A stretch of 64,000 nt of DNA, from positions 3,224,001 through 3,288,000 of the forward strand of contig NZ_LT629779.1 of NCBI RefSeq assembly GCF_900105535.1, read 5' to 3'. The notes below the pieces were generated by a model. That model saw only the letters and a program-made list of their open reading frames with translations. It made no database searches and was not told the DNA's origin. The translations under genes and the position numbers were made by a program. How positions within the stretch are numbered: the stretch's first letter is position 1; every line of letters starts with the position of its first letter. This DNA comes from Pseudarthrobacter equi (GTDB taxonomy: Bacteria; Actinomycetota; Actinomycetes; Actinomycetales; Micrococcaceae). Positions 1-8,209 of this stretch are shown here, one piece after another.

Positions 1-40
1 TCCCTGCGAAATCGCATGACTTGGGGTTAGGCTGATTTTC

Positions 41-1579
41 GTGTCACATCATCGGCTGGCTCCCAACGTCCATGAGCGCACCAATGCCCTGGAAGAGGCC
101 CTGGCCGCGCTGCGGACGGAGCTGGAACTTCCGGGCCCCTACCCCGGTGACGCGGTCAAGGACGCCGAGGCCGCGGTGGCCGCGCTGCGCCTGCCGGACT
201 ACGACCTGACCGCGGTGGAGTTCGTCACCATCGATCCGGCGTCGTCCACGGACCTGGACCAGGCCCTCTTCATCGAAACGGACGACGACGGCGGGTACCA
301 CGTCCTGTACGCCATCGCCGATGTCCCCGCGTTCGTTGCGCCCGGCGGACCCCTGGATGCCGAAACCCGGCGCCGGGGCCAGACGTTCTACGCCCCGGAC
401 GGGCGTATTCCCCTGCACCCTGAAGTCATCAGCGAGGGCGCCGGGAGCCTCCTGCCGGACCAGGACTGCTCGGCCTTCGTCTGGGATTTCCGGCTCGACG
501 GCAACGCCGAGGTCACGACCGTCGGTGTCCGCCGGGCACGCGTTCGAAGCCGCGCGAAACTCAGCTACAAGGGTGCCCAGGCTGACCTGGACGCCGGTAC
601 TGCCTCTCCCCTGCTGGGCCTGCTGAAGGAAGTTGGGCTCAAGCGTGTCCGCCTTGAACGCGCCCGCAACGGCGCAAGCCTGAACATGCCGGACCAGGAG
701 ATCGTCCAGCTGCCCGATGGCGGCTACCGCATTGCTGCTGCTCCCCAGCTGCCGGTGGAGGACTGGAACGCCCAGATTTCCCTGATGACGGGGATGGCCG
801 CCGCCAAGATCATGCTCGATGCCAAGGTGGGGATCCTGCGCACCATGCCGCCACCGGATGAGCGTTCCCTGCACCATTTCCGGCTGCAGACGGAAGTGCT
901 GGGCAAGCCCTGGGACGGCGAGGTGGGATACGGGGAATACCTGCGGACCCTTGACCCAACGGACCCCCGGCAGCTGGCCATCATGCACTCGGCCGGCATG
1001 CTCTTCCGCGGCGCCGGTTACACCGCCTTTGATGGCAACGTTCCGGAGGCCGCGGTCCAGGCAGCCATCGGCGATGCGTATGCCCACACCACAGCGCCGC
1101 TGCGCCGCCTGGTGGACCGCTTTGTGCTGGTGACCTGCGAGGCGTTGAGCAACGGAGGTACTGTCCCCGGCTGGGTGCGGGATGCGCTGCCGACCCTCCC
1201 TGAGATCATGGCAGGCTCGGACCAGTTGGCATCCCGGATGGAGCGCATGGCCCTCGACACGGTGGAGGCCGCCCTACTGGTCAACCACATCGGCCAGGAG
1301 TTCGACGCGATCGTGATTTCGGGGTCGAAGCCGCAGAAAGAGAACGGCAACGGTAACAACGGCAACGGAAAGAACGGCAACGGGAACGGCAACACCGGCA
1401 CCGGCAACGGCAAGAACGGGAACGGGAACGGGAACGGTTCCTCCGGGATCATCCAGATTGCCGACCCTGCCGTGACGGCCCGCTGCGCCGGTGAGCTGGA
1501 GTCCGGCACCAAGGTCCGGGTTCGCCTGGTGTCGTCGGATATCGCTGCCAGGGAAGTGCACTTCGAACTGGTCCAGTGA
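41..1579 (+). CDS. RNB-domain ribonuclease (RNase II/R superfamily)
   Basis: This 512-residue protein is a likely 3'-5' exoribonuclease acting in cytoplasmic RNA turnover. The RNB catalytic signature is TIDPASSTDLDQAL near residues 63-76, which keeps three of the four metal-binding aspartates; the fourth position of the classical DxDD motif is Gln. RNB homology continues to about residue 420 (ISEGAGSLLPDQ, TTAPLRRLVDRF). It is shorter than E. coli RNase II or RNase R and shows no obvious cold-shock or S1 domain. Residues 435-466 are an almost pure Asn-Gly/Lys repeat linking the RNB domain to a short beta-rich C-terminus. The start is a GTG at 41 whose N-terminus (SHHRLAP) looks normal. Family assignment is firm; activity and substrate are inferred. 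Confidence 0.9.
   Translation: MSHHRLAPNVHERTNALEEALAALRTELELPGPYPGDAVKDAEAAVAALRLPDYDLTAVEFVTIDPASSTDLDQALFIETDDDGGYHVLYAIADVPAFVAPGGPLDAETRRRGQTFYAPDGRIPLHPEVISEGAGSLLPDQDCSAFVWDFRLDGNAEVTTVGVRRARVRSRAKLSYKGAQADLDAGTASPLLGLLKEVGLKRVRLERARNGASLNMPDQEIVQLPDGGYRIAAAPQLPVEDWNAQISLMTGMAAAKIMLDAKVGILRTMPPPDERSLHHFRLQTEVLGKPWDGEVGYGEYLRTLDPTDPRQLAIMHSAGMLFRGAGYTAFDGNVPEAAVQAAIGDAYAHTTAPLRRLVDRFVLVTCEALSNGGTVPGWVRDALPTLPEIMAGSDQLASRMERMALDTVEAALLVNHIGQEFDAIVISGSKPQKENGNGNNGNGKNGNGNGNTGTGNGKNGNGNGNGSSGIIQIADPAVTARCAGELESGTKVRVRLVSSDIAAREVHFELVQ
1343..1438 (+). repeat. Tandem 6-base repeat encoding Asn-Gly linker
   Basis: About 16 imperfect copies of a six-base unit (AACGGN) lie in frame inside the ribonuclease gene and encode a low-complexity Asn-Gly tract with a few Lys and Thr. 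A repeat unit that is a multiple of three lets copy number change without breaking the frame. The tract falls between the catalytic domain and the C-terminal segment, so it most likely acts as a flexible linker. Confidence 0.85.
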
Positions 1580-1879
1580 GCCTGATGCCATCCGGTCCCG
1601 GCTTCCACACGGCGCGGAATCAGGGATTCCGGGCTGATGCGGCTAGACTGAAGAGGTAGAAATGGATGCCCGGTCGTTGATTTCCTTGAACTGAAACCAA
1701 CAAGCCCGCCCCTACGCGATCTTGAGATTTGCCCGCTGGTCGCCAGTGCCAGCGTTAGATAGCCCGCGATCGGCTTCCACTGGAATTGCTTGCGCGCTTC
1801 GTTCGTGCTCCGGATCGGCCCCATCGGCCTGCCTGTTGAGCACGCTGCGCGATTGCCCAAATGAATAAGGAAACTCCCC
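1580..1879 (+). promoter_or_regulatory. 300-base leader upstream of the DEAD-box helicase gene
   Basis: This gap holds no credible protein gene beyond a nine-codon mini-frame. A possible promoter -10 box (TAGACT) lies near 1642, which would leave a leader of more than 200 bases before the helicase. At 1861-1887 a mini-ORF encoding MNKETPRE ends inside the first codons of the helicase (GTG at 1880). The purine-rich AAGGAAA at 1867-1873 would serve as the helicase ribosome binding site and lies within the mini-ORF. Long leaders are common on cold-inducible DEAD-box helicase mRNAs. I recognise no known riboswitch or leader family here. Confidence 0.4.
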
Positions 1880-3565
1880 GTGAGTGAATTGCATACCCAC
1901 CAGCTTCTGTCCGATGAGTCCGGCACCGAGACCATCGAGCCGGAAGAAACCATCATTTCGGACGAAAAGCCGCATGAAATTGCGGAGAAGTCCTTTGCGG
2001 ACTACAACGTCCGTGCTGACATTGTGGAGTCCCTGGCCGACGCCGGGATCACCCACCCCTTCCCCATCCAGGCAATGACGCTGCCCGTCGCACTGTCAGG
2101 CCACGACATCATCGGCCAGGCCAAGACCGGTACCGGAAAAACCCTCGGTTTTGGTATCCCGGCGCTCCAGCGTGTTGTGGGCCGCGACGATGCCGGCTTC
2201 GACAAGCTGCCCGTCCCGGGCGCTCCGCAGGCCCTGGTGATTGTGCCCACCCGCGAGCTCGCGGTGCAGGTGGCAAGCGACCTCGAAACCGCCTCCCGCA
2301 AACGCAACGCACGCATCGCCACCATCTACGGTGGCCGCGCCTACGAACCCCAGGTGGATGCCCTGCAGAAGGGCGTCGAGATTGTGGTGGGAACCCCCGG
2401 CCGCCTGATTGACCTCTATAAGCAGAAACACCTGAGCCTGAAGAATGTCCGCATCGTTATCCTTGACGAGGCCGACGAAATGCTGGACCTCGGCTTCCTG
2501 CCTGACGTTGAGACCCTGATCGCCGGCACCCCTGCCGTCCGCCAGACGCTCCTCTTCTCCGCCACCATGCCCGGCCCGGTCATCGCCATGGCACGCCGGT
2601 ACATGACCCAGCCCACGCACATCCGCGCCGCTGACCCCGATGACGAGGGCCTGACCAAGCGGGACATCCGGCAGCTGATCTACCGTGCCCACAGCATGGA
2701 CAAGATCGAGGTTGTTGCCCGGATCCTGCAGGCCCGCGGCCGCGGCCGGACCATCATCTTCACCAAGACCAAGCGCACCGCAGCCAAGGTGGCAGAGGAA
2801 CTGGTGGACCGCGGCTTTGCGGCCGCAGCAATCCACGGCGACCTGGGCCAGGGTGCACGCGAGCAGGCCCTGCGCGCGTTCCGCAACAACAAGGTGGACG
2901 TCCTGGTGGCAACCGACGTTGCTGCCCGTGGCATCGACGTGGATGACGTTACGCACGTGATCAACTACCAGTGCGTTGAGGACGAGAAGATCTATCTGCA
3001 CCGGGTGGGCCGTACCGGCCGCGCCGGCAACAAGGGCACGGCTGTGACCTTCGTGGACTGGGACGACATGCCCCGCTGGGGCCTGATCAACAAGGCACTC
3101 GGCCTGAGCGTGCCCGAGCCGGTGGAGACGTACTCCTCCTCCCCGCACCTCTACGAAGAGCTGGACATCCCCGAGGGAACCAAGGGCCGTTTGCCCCGCA
3201 ACAAGCGCACCCTCGCGGGCGTCGACGCCGAGGTCCTCGAGGACCTGGGTGAAACCGGCAAGAAGAACAGCCGGGAAAGCCGCGGAAACGATGGCCGGGA
3301 CCGTGAAGGCCGCGGCCGGTCGCGTTCGGGCGGACGCGACGGACGCAGCCCGGAGGCAGGCCGCTCAGGTGAGCGCCGTCGTCGTACGTCCCCTGACGCT
3401 GCCGAAACCCCCGCAGCCCCGGCTGCCGGTCCGGAAGCGGCAGCCGCCTCCGACGCTGAAAAGTCTTCGCGCACCCGCCGCCCCCGCACGCGCACCCGCC
3501 GCCGCAACGGCGAGGTAGTGACCGGTGCAGACAAGGGCACCCAGCCCGGCAGCACCGAGGGCTGA
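1880..3565 (+). CDS. DEAD-box ATP-dependent RNA helicase
   Basis: This 561-residue RNA helicase has all the family motifs in order: a Q motif (FPIQAMTLPVA), Walker A AKTGTGKT, PTRELAVQV, VGTPGRLIDL, the Walker B box LDEADEMLDLGF, SATMP, DVAARGIDVDDV and HRVGRTGRAG. The last roughly 110 residues are a disordered tail very rich in Arg, Gly, Glu, Ala and Pro, typical of actinobacterial homologues and likely to bind RNA. It probably remodels structured RNA during ribosome assembly or mRNA decay, and an RNB nuclease lies directly upstream. The start is the GTG at 1880, preceded by AAGGAAA. A methyltransferase gene follows after only nine bases and may be cotranscribed. Confidence 0.95.
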   Translation: MSELHTHQLLSDESGTETIEPEETIISDEKPHEIAEKSFADYNVRADIVESLADAGITHPFPIQAMTLPVALSGHDIIGQAKTGTGKTLGFGIPALQRVVGRDDAGFDKLPVPGAPQALVIVPTRELAVQVASDLETASRKRNARIATIYGGRAYEPQVDALQKGVEIVVGTPGRLIDLYKQKHLSLKNVRIVILDEADEMLDLGFLPDVETLIAGTPAVRQTLLFSATMPGPVIAMARRYMTQPTHIRAADPDDEGLTKRDIRQLIYRAHSMDKIEVVARILQARGRGRTIIFTKTKRTAAKVAEELVDRGFAAAAIHGDLGQGAREQALRAFRNNKVDVLVATDVAARGIDVDDVTHVINYQCVEDEKIYLHRVGRTGRAGNKGTAVTFVDWDDMPRWGLINKALGLSVPEPVETYSSSPHLYEELDIPEGTKGRLPRNKRTLAGVDAEVLEDLGETGKKNSRESRGNDGRDREGRGRSRSGGRDGRSPEAGRSGERRRRTSPDAAETPAAPAAGPEAAAASDAEKSSRTRRPRTRTRRRNGEVVTGADKGTQPGSTEG

Positions 3566-3574
3566 CCTGACGGA

Positions 3575-4447
3575 ATGACGAACACTGTTTGGGCGCCGGA
3601 CGGCGGCAGCCTGGTGGTGCACGCGGATAACGCGCAGTACCTCCCCACGCTGCCGGACGGCGCCTTCACGCTGATCTACGTGGACCCGCCCTTCAACACG
3701 GGCCGGGCGCAGAGCCGGCAGGAAACCCGCATGGTTGCCAACGCCGGCGGCAGCGGTGACCGCGTGGGCTTCAAGGGCCGCTCCTATGACACCATCAAGG
3801 GCGCCCTGCACCGCTACGACGACGCCTTCAGCGATTACTGGTCCTTCCTGGAGCCGCGCCTGGTGGAAGCCTGGCGGCTGCTGGCCGACGACGGCACGCT
3901 TTACCTTCACCTGGATTACCGCGAGGTGCATTATGCCAAGGTCATGCTGGATGCCATCTTCGGCCGCGAGTGCTTCCTGAACGAGATCATCTGGGCCTAC
4001 GACTACGGCGCCCGCGCCAGGAACCGCTGGCCCACCAAGCACGACAACATCCTGGTGTATGTCAAGAACCCGTCCAAGTACCACTTCGACAACGCCGAGG
4101 TGGACCGGGAGCCGTACATGGCGCCGGGCCTTGTCACGCCGGCCAAGCGCGAGTTGGGCAAACTGCCCACCGACGTCTGGTGGCACACCATTGTTTCGCC
4201 CACCGGCAAGGAGAAGACGGGGTACCCCACGCAGAAGCCTGAGGGTCTCATCCGCCGTGTCGTCTCAGCGTCCAGCCGTCCCGGCGACTGGTGCCTGGAT
4301 TTCTTCGCCGGTTCCGGAACCCTCGGTGCGGTGGCGGCCAAGCTGGGCCGCAAGTTCGTGTGCGTGGACCAGAACCAGCCGGCCGTGGACATCATGGCCA
4401 AGCGGCTGGGTGCGCACGCGACCTTTGCGTCCTTCCCACCCACGTAG
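3575..4447 (+). CDS. Orphan site-specific DNA methyltransferase (beta-class, N6-adenine or N4-cytosine)
   Basis: This 290-residue DNA methyltransferase has catalytic motif IV IYVDPPFNTGR near residue 33, followed much later by the AdoMet-binding motif I DFFAGSGTLG near residue 243. This IV-before-I order defines the beta class. DPPF usually indicates N6-adenine methylation, although N4-cytosine cannot be excluded. The region between the motifs, roughly residues 60-190, must contain the target-recognition part. No restriction endonuclease or specificity subunit is nearby, so it looks like an orphan enzyme for epigenetic marking rather than half of a restriction system. It starts nine bases after the helicase stop. 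The recognition sequence cannot be read from the gene. Confidence 0.85.
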   Translation: MTNTVWAPDGGSLVVHADNAQYLPTLPDGAFTLIYVDPPFNTGRAQSRQETRMVANAGGSGDRVGFKGRSYDTIKGALHRYDDAFSDYWSFLEPRLVEAWRLLADDGTLYLHLDYREVHYAKVMLDAIFGRECFLNEIIWAYDYGARARNRWPTKHDNILVYVKNPSKYHFDNAEVDREPYMAPGLVTPAKRELGKLPTDVWWHTIVSPTGKEKTGYPTQKPEGLIRRVVSASSRPGDWCLDFFAGSGTLGAVAAKLGRKFVCVDQNQPAVDIMAKRLGAHATFASFPPT

Positions 4448-4496
4448 GTAGCACCGGATGTCGTTTTGAGCCTTCAAAACGACATCTGCTGCTACC
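4447..4496. repeat. 50-base interrupted palindrome with TTTTGA-N4-TCAAAA core
   Basis: A 13-base perfect inner stem (4457-4469 with 4474-4486) and a 7-base perfect outer stem (GGTAGCA with TGCTACC) share one centre of symmetry. The element begins within the stop codon of the methyltransferase and lies between convergent genes. It has no T-tract, so it may be a dispersed palindromic repeat as much as a terminator. A related element with the same core lies at 26285-26330. Confidence 0.7.
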
Positions 4497-4518
4497 CGGT
4501 TGGGACGGCGCGCAGGGA

Positions 4519-5367
4519 TCAGGAACGGACGACGGCGGTTCCCGAACCCAGTTCCTCGATCCGCGCGAGCACTTCGGGTGCGGTCAGGTTTTCGCCGAGC
4601 AGGTTCGGCTTGCCCGTGCCGTGGTAGTCCGAGGACCCGGTGATGAGCAGGTTGTTCTCCGCGGCCAGGCGGCGCAGGAAGGTGCGGCCTTCCTCAGGGT
4701 TGTCTCGGTGATCGACCTCCAGTCCCGCCAAGCCGGCATCGATCATGTCCCGGTAGACCCGCTCCCCCACGATCCTTCCGCGGGAGGACGCCACCGGATG
4801 GGCGAAGACGGGAACACCGCCGGCAGCGCAGACCAGCTCGACGGCGACCGCCGGGTTGGGTGCGTAGTGCGGGATAAAGTAGCGGGAGCGGGAGGTCAGG
4901 ATGGAGGCGAAGGCCTCAGAGCGGTCCTCCACTACGCCCGCCGCCACCAGGGCATCGGCGATATGCGGGCGGCCCAGCGTGGCCCCCGGCGCCACATGGT
5001 GGATGACGTCGTCCCAGGTGAGGGGATAGTCCTCCGCCAGGAGCGTGACCATCCGCTCCGCCCGGGTATGGCGGGCCTGCTTGGCCTTCGTGATTTCCTC
5101 GAGCAGCCCGGGGTGCGCGGGGTCGTGCAGGTAGCTGAGCAGGTGGACGCTGATGCCCTCGGCCGTCCGGCAGGACACCTCCATGCCGGGGACCAGTGCC
5201 ACCCCCACGTCAATCGCGGCGGCAGATGCTTCCGCCCACCCGCCCGTGGAGTCATGGTCGGTCAGCGCCACCACGTCCAGGCCCGCGCGGGCGGCGGAGG
5301 CCATGACGTCGGCGGGTTTCTCCGTGCCGTCGGAGACATTGGAGTGGGCATGCAGGTCGATCCTCAC
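4519..5367 (-). CDS. PHP-domain phosphoesterase (RNase AM / TrpH-like)
   Basis: This 282-residue metal-dependent phosphoesterase has the PHP-domain metal ligands in the expected places: DLHAHSNVSDG at the N-terminus, LTDHDSTGG near residue 36, GMEVSC near 62, a mid-protein HPVAS, and SDYHG near the C-terminus. Related proteins (YciV/TrpH, RNase AM) hydrolyse 3',5'-nucleoside bisphosphates and trim short RNA 5' ends, so a role in nucleotide or RNA salvage is the best inference. It stands alone, convergent with the methyltransferase and divergent from pepP. The start at 5367 places the metal-binding DLHAH at residues 4-8, as is usual for the family. Confidence 0.88.
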   Translation of the reverse strand: MRIDLHAHSNVSDGTEKPADVMASAARAGLDVVALTDHDSTGGWAEASAAAIDVGVALVPGMEVSCRTAEGISVHLLSYLHDPAHPGLLEEITKAKQARHTRAERMVTLLAEDYPLTWDDVIHHVAPGATLGRPHIADALVAAGVVEDRSEAFASILTSRSRYFIPHYAPNPAVAVELVCAAGGVPVFAHPVASSRGRIVGERVYRDMIDAGLAGLEVDHRDNPEEGRTFLRRLAAENNLLITGSSDYHGTGKPNLLGENLTAPEVLARIEELGSGTAVVRS

Positions 5368-5446
5368 CTGTACAGACTAGTTGACCCTGCGGCTCCGGCA
5401 CCGGAGGCTGTTCGCGCAGCCGGGAAGCTGGTGAGACGATGGTCCC

Positions 5447-7042
5447 GTGAACGATGCCGAAAACACCCAAACCTCTGCTAACCAGCCGCTGGAGGAGCGC
5501 GTCAACAACCGCTCGCAGCGGCCCAGTTCCGACGCCTTCAAGGCCTTCATGGCCAGCAACTGGGCGCCGTCCAGCCAGGAACTTCCCGGCCGCGACGACG
5601 TCGCAGGCCACGCCGCGACCCGGCGCAAGGCCATCTCCGCCCAGTTCAAAGGTGAACGCCTGGTCCTTCCCGCGGGTCCGCCCAAGGTCCGCTCCAACGA
5701 CTGCGACTACCGGTTCCGGCCGCATTCCGGCTTTGCCCACCTGACAGGGCTGGGCCTGGACCACGAGCCGGACGCCGTCCTGGTGCTGGAACCCGTTGAT
5801 GAAGGAAAGGGCGACGACGGCGGGAACCACCGCGCCACGCTCTACTTCCGTCCGCTGGCCGGCAGGGATACGGAACAGTTCTACGCCGACTCCCGCTCCG
5901 GCGAATTCTGGATTGGCGCCCGGCCCACCCTGGCCGAGTTCGAAGCGCGCCTTGGCCTGGCCACCGGCCACATCGACCAGCTGGAAACGGCGATCACCAA
6001 GAACGTGGGCGCACCGGAGATCGGCGGCATCTCCATCCGCCTGGTCCGCAAGGTGGACGAGAACATTGACGCCCTGGTGGACACTGCCCGGTACAACACC
6101 GCCAAGGATCCCGAAAACCTCGACATGGGCGTCCTCGATGCCCTGGACGAGAAGCTCAGTGAAGCCCTCTCCGAGCTGCGCCTGGTCAAGGACGAGTGGG
6201 AGATCGGGCAGATGGAGCTCGCCGTTGCCGCCACTGTGGAAGGCTTCGAAGAAGTGGTCAAGGTCCTGCCTCGTGCCCTGACCCACGCCCGCGGCGAGCG
6301 CGTAGTGGAAGGCGCCTTCTTCGCCCGCGCCCGCGAGGTGGGCAACGAGCTGGGCTACGACACCATCGCCGCATCCGGCAACAACGCCACCGTGCTGCAC
6401 TGGACCCGCAATACCGGGAAGATCCACGCCGGCGAGCTCCTGCTCCTTGACGCCGGGGTCGAGGCCGACTCCCTGTACACGGCCGACATCACCCGCACCC
6501 TGCCTGCTAGTGGCAAGTTCAGCGATGTCCAGCGCAAGGTGTACCAGGCGGTCCTGGACGCGGCCGACGCCGGGTTCGCAGCAGCGCAGCCGGGTACGAA
6601 GTTCCGCGACATCCACACCGCCGCCACCACGGTGCTGGCGGAACGCCTTGCCGAATGGGGCCTCCTCCCCGTCAGCGTGGAGGAGGCCATCAGCCCCGAA
6701 GGCCAGCAGCACCGGCGGTGGATGCCGCACGGCACCAGCCACCACCTTGGCCTCGATGTCCACGACTGCGCCCAGGCCAAGCGGGAGCTGTACCTGGACG
6801 GCATCCTGGCCGAAGGCATGGTGTTCACCATCGAACCGGGCCTCTACTTCAAGGACGAGGACCTGGCCATCCCCGAGGAATACCGTGGCATCGGTGTCCG
6901 GATCGAGGACGACATCCTGATGACCGCCGACGGGCCGGTCAACCTGAGCGCGGCATTGCCCCGCACGCCGGAAGATGTGGAGACGTGGATGGCCGGCATC
7001 TACCGCGAAGCAGACGAATCCCGGCAGGCGGCCCAGGCCTGA
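5447..7042 (+). CDS. pepP: Xaa-Pro aminopeptidase (M24B, aminopeptidase P)
   Basis: This 531-residue dimetal peptidase removes an N-terminal residue preceding proline. An N-terminal creatinase-like domain includes FRPHSGFAHLTGL. The C-terminal pita-bread domain carries the metal ligands: Asp in LLLLDAGVEADS, Asp in YTADITRTLP, His in HGTSHHLGLDVHD, Glu in FTIEPGLYF and Glu in GVRIEDDI. The start is a GTG at 5447. It is divergent from the PHP gene across 79 bases and is followed by a strong hairpin at 7073-7114, so it is probably monocistronic. An N-terminal extension of about 50 polar residues is common in actinobacterial members. Confidence 0.95.
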   Translation: MNDAENTQTSANQPLEERVNNRSQRPSSDAFKAFMASNWAPSSQELPGRDDVAGHAATRRKAISAQFKGERLVLPAGPPKVRSNDCDYRFRPHSGFAHLTGLGLDHEPDAVLVLEPVDEGKGDDGGNHRATLYFRPLAGRDTEQFYADSRSGEFWIGARPTLAEFEARLGLATGHIDQLETAITKNVGAPEIGGISIRLVRKVDENIDALVDTARYNTAKDPENLDMGVLDALDEKLSEALSELRLVKDEWEIGQMELAVAATVEGFEEVVKVLPRALTHARGERVVEGAFFARAREVGNELGYDTIAASGNNATVLHWTRNTGKIHAGELLLLDAGVEADSLYTADITRTLPASGKFSDVQRKVYQAVLDAADAGFAAAQPGTKFRDIHTAATTVLAERLAEWGLLPVSVEEAISPEGQQHRRWMPHGTSHHLGLDVHDCAQAKRELYLDGILAEGMVFTIEPGLYFKDEDLAIPEEYRGIGVRIEDDILMTADGPVNLSAALPRTPEDVETWMAGIYREADESRQAAQA

Positions 7043-7072
7043 CGCCTGGCTGACAGCCGCAACACAAGCACA

Positions 7073-7114
7073 AAAAAGCGGTGCCGCCGGATTCCTCCGG
7101 CGGCACCGCTTTTT
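7073..7114. terminator. Bidirectional intrinsic terminator
   Basis: A 19-base perfect stem with a four-base loop (TTCC) is flanked by an A-run on the left and a T-run on the right. It can therefore terminate both pepP and the convergent stress-protein gene. Confidence 0.92.
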
Positions 7115-7124
7115 GCTGCTGTCC

Positions 7125-8132
7125 CTAGTGGCGCGGGTCCGCGGGCCGCTCTGCAGTGCCGGCGTCCTGGCCTTCGCCGGCGGGGGCATCACCGTGGTGC
7201 TGCGGGCCGGCCTCGGGCTGCGCGGGCGCGGCAGGCTGCGGTGTTCCGCCGTCCTGGCCCTGCGGCAGCCTGACGCCGTACTGCGGCCTCCCGTCGGGCA
7301 GGTCGGGGTAACGGACCGCGCGGGCCGGTGCGGCCGCGGGCTGCTGGTGCTGGCCGCCGTCGTACTGCTGCCCCTGGTGCTGCTGCGCGTCCTGCTGCGG
7401 CGCAGGGTGCTGGCCCTGCTGGCCCTGCGTGGGGTAGCCGGGATCCTGCGCGTGTCCCTGCTGGCCGTAGGGGTCGTTCCAGCCATTGGGACGCGCCGGA
7501 CCCTGCTGGTTGCCGGGCTGGTTGTACGGCTGGTTCTGCGGGTTGTACTGCTGGTTCTGCTGGTCGTACGGCTGGTTCTGGTAGCCGTGCCGCGGCTGGT
7601 GGGCGTTGCCCCCGGCGGCGTCCGAGCGGGTCATGGGGAGCTGCTGCAGCAGGCGGCGGGCCTCCTGCGCAGCCTCCGGCGCCACGATCACGTCATAGCT
7701 GGTGGCCACCACCTGGCTGGTCGACGTGAAGTCGCGCTTTCCGCGCTGCATCGCGTAGGTAACAATGCCGAAGAGCATGAAGAAGGCGGCGCCCATCAAC
7801 ACGGACGTGAGGATGGAGAAGTACCCGGGCGAGGGCGCGAAGAAGGAAAGCATCACACCCACGAACAGGCCGAACCACATGCCGCTGAGGGCTCCGGACA
7901 GGGCAACACGGGGGTAGCTGAGGCGCCCGGTGACCCGCTCCACCATCTTCAGCTCGTTGCCCACGATGGACACCATCTGCACGGGGAACTGCTGGTCGGC
8001 GAGGTAGTCCACCGCCTTCTGGGCATCCAGGTAGGAGGTGTAGGAACCCACTGTGTCGCCGGTGGGGACGGCCCTGGCTTGGTCAAGGCCGTTGGGGCCA
8101 CCTGTCCGGGGAGCACCAAAAATGTTTGCCAT
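7125..8132 (-). CDS. General-stress-type membrane protein with Gln/Asn/Pro-rich tail
   Basis: This 335-residue protein begins with a segment (GSYTSYLDAQKAVDYLADQ, VSIVGNELKMVERV) resembling the YflT/general stress protein 17M fold found in actinobacteria. A glycine-rich helix and a hydrophobic helix follow (ALSGALSGMWFGLFVGVMLS, then SVLMGAAFFMLFGIVTYAM), forming a two-helix membrane module near residues 80-135. The C-terminal half (about 175-335) is low complexity with repeats such as NQPYDQQNQQYNPQ and is presumably disordered and cytoplasmic. The start is uncertain: ATG at 8132 (MANIFGAPR) fits relatives better, but ATG at 8150 is in frame. The function is unknown. Confidence 0.75.
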   Translation of the reverse strand: MANIFGAPRTGGPNGLDQARAVPTGDTVGSYTSYLDAQKAVDYLADQQFPVQMVSIVGNELKMVERVTGRLSYPRVALSGALSGMWFGLFVGVMLSFFAPSPGYFSILTSVLMGAAFFMLFGIVTYAMQRGKRDFTSTSQVVATSYDVIVAPEAAQEARRLLQQLPMTRSDAAGGNAHQPRHGYQNQPYDQQNQQYNPQNQPYNQPGNQQGPARPNGWNDPYGQQGHAQDPGYPTQGQQGQHPAPQQDAQQHQGQQYDGGQHQQPAAAPARAVRYPDLPDGRPQYGVRLPQGQDGGTPQPAAPAQPEAGPQHHGDAPAGEGQDAGTAERPADPRH

Positions 8133-8209
8133 ACCCCCATTCTTGCCCATGAGGTTGTGTGCTGCCTGTAAATTCAGCTAAAAGTGAGCAGACTCGGTAG
8201 CCTGTACAA

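Noticed and set aside
1343..1438. Tandem repeat as a CRISPR array
   Set aside because: The units are six bases long without spacers and lie in frame inside a coding gene.
5252..7486. A 744-codon - strand frame opposite pepP
   Set aside because: Shadow frame of pepP with no recognisable family and stretches of low-complexity Arg/Ser at its start.
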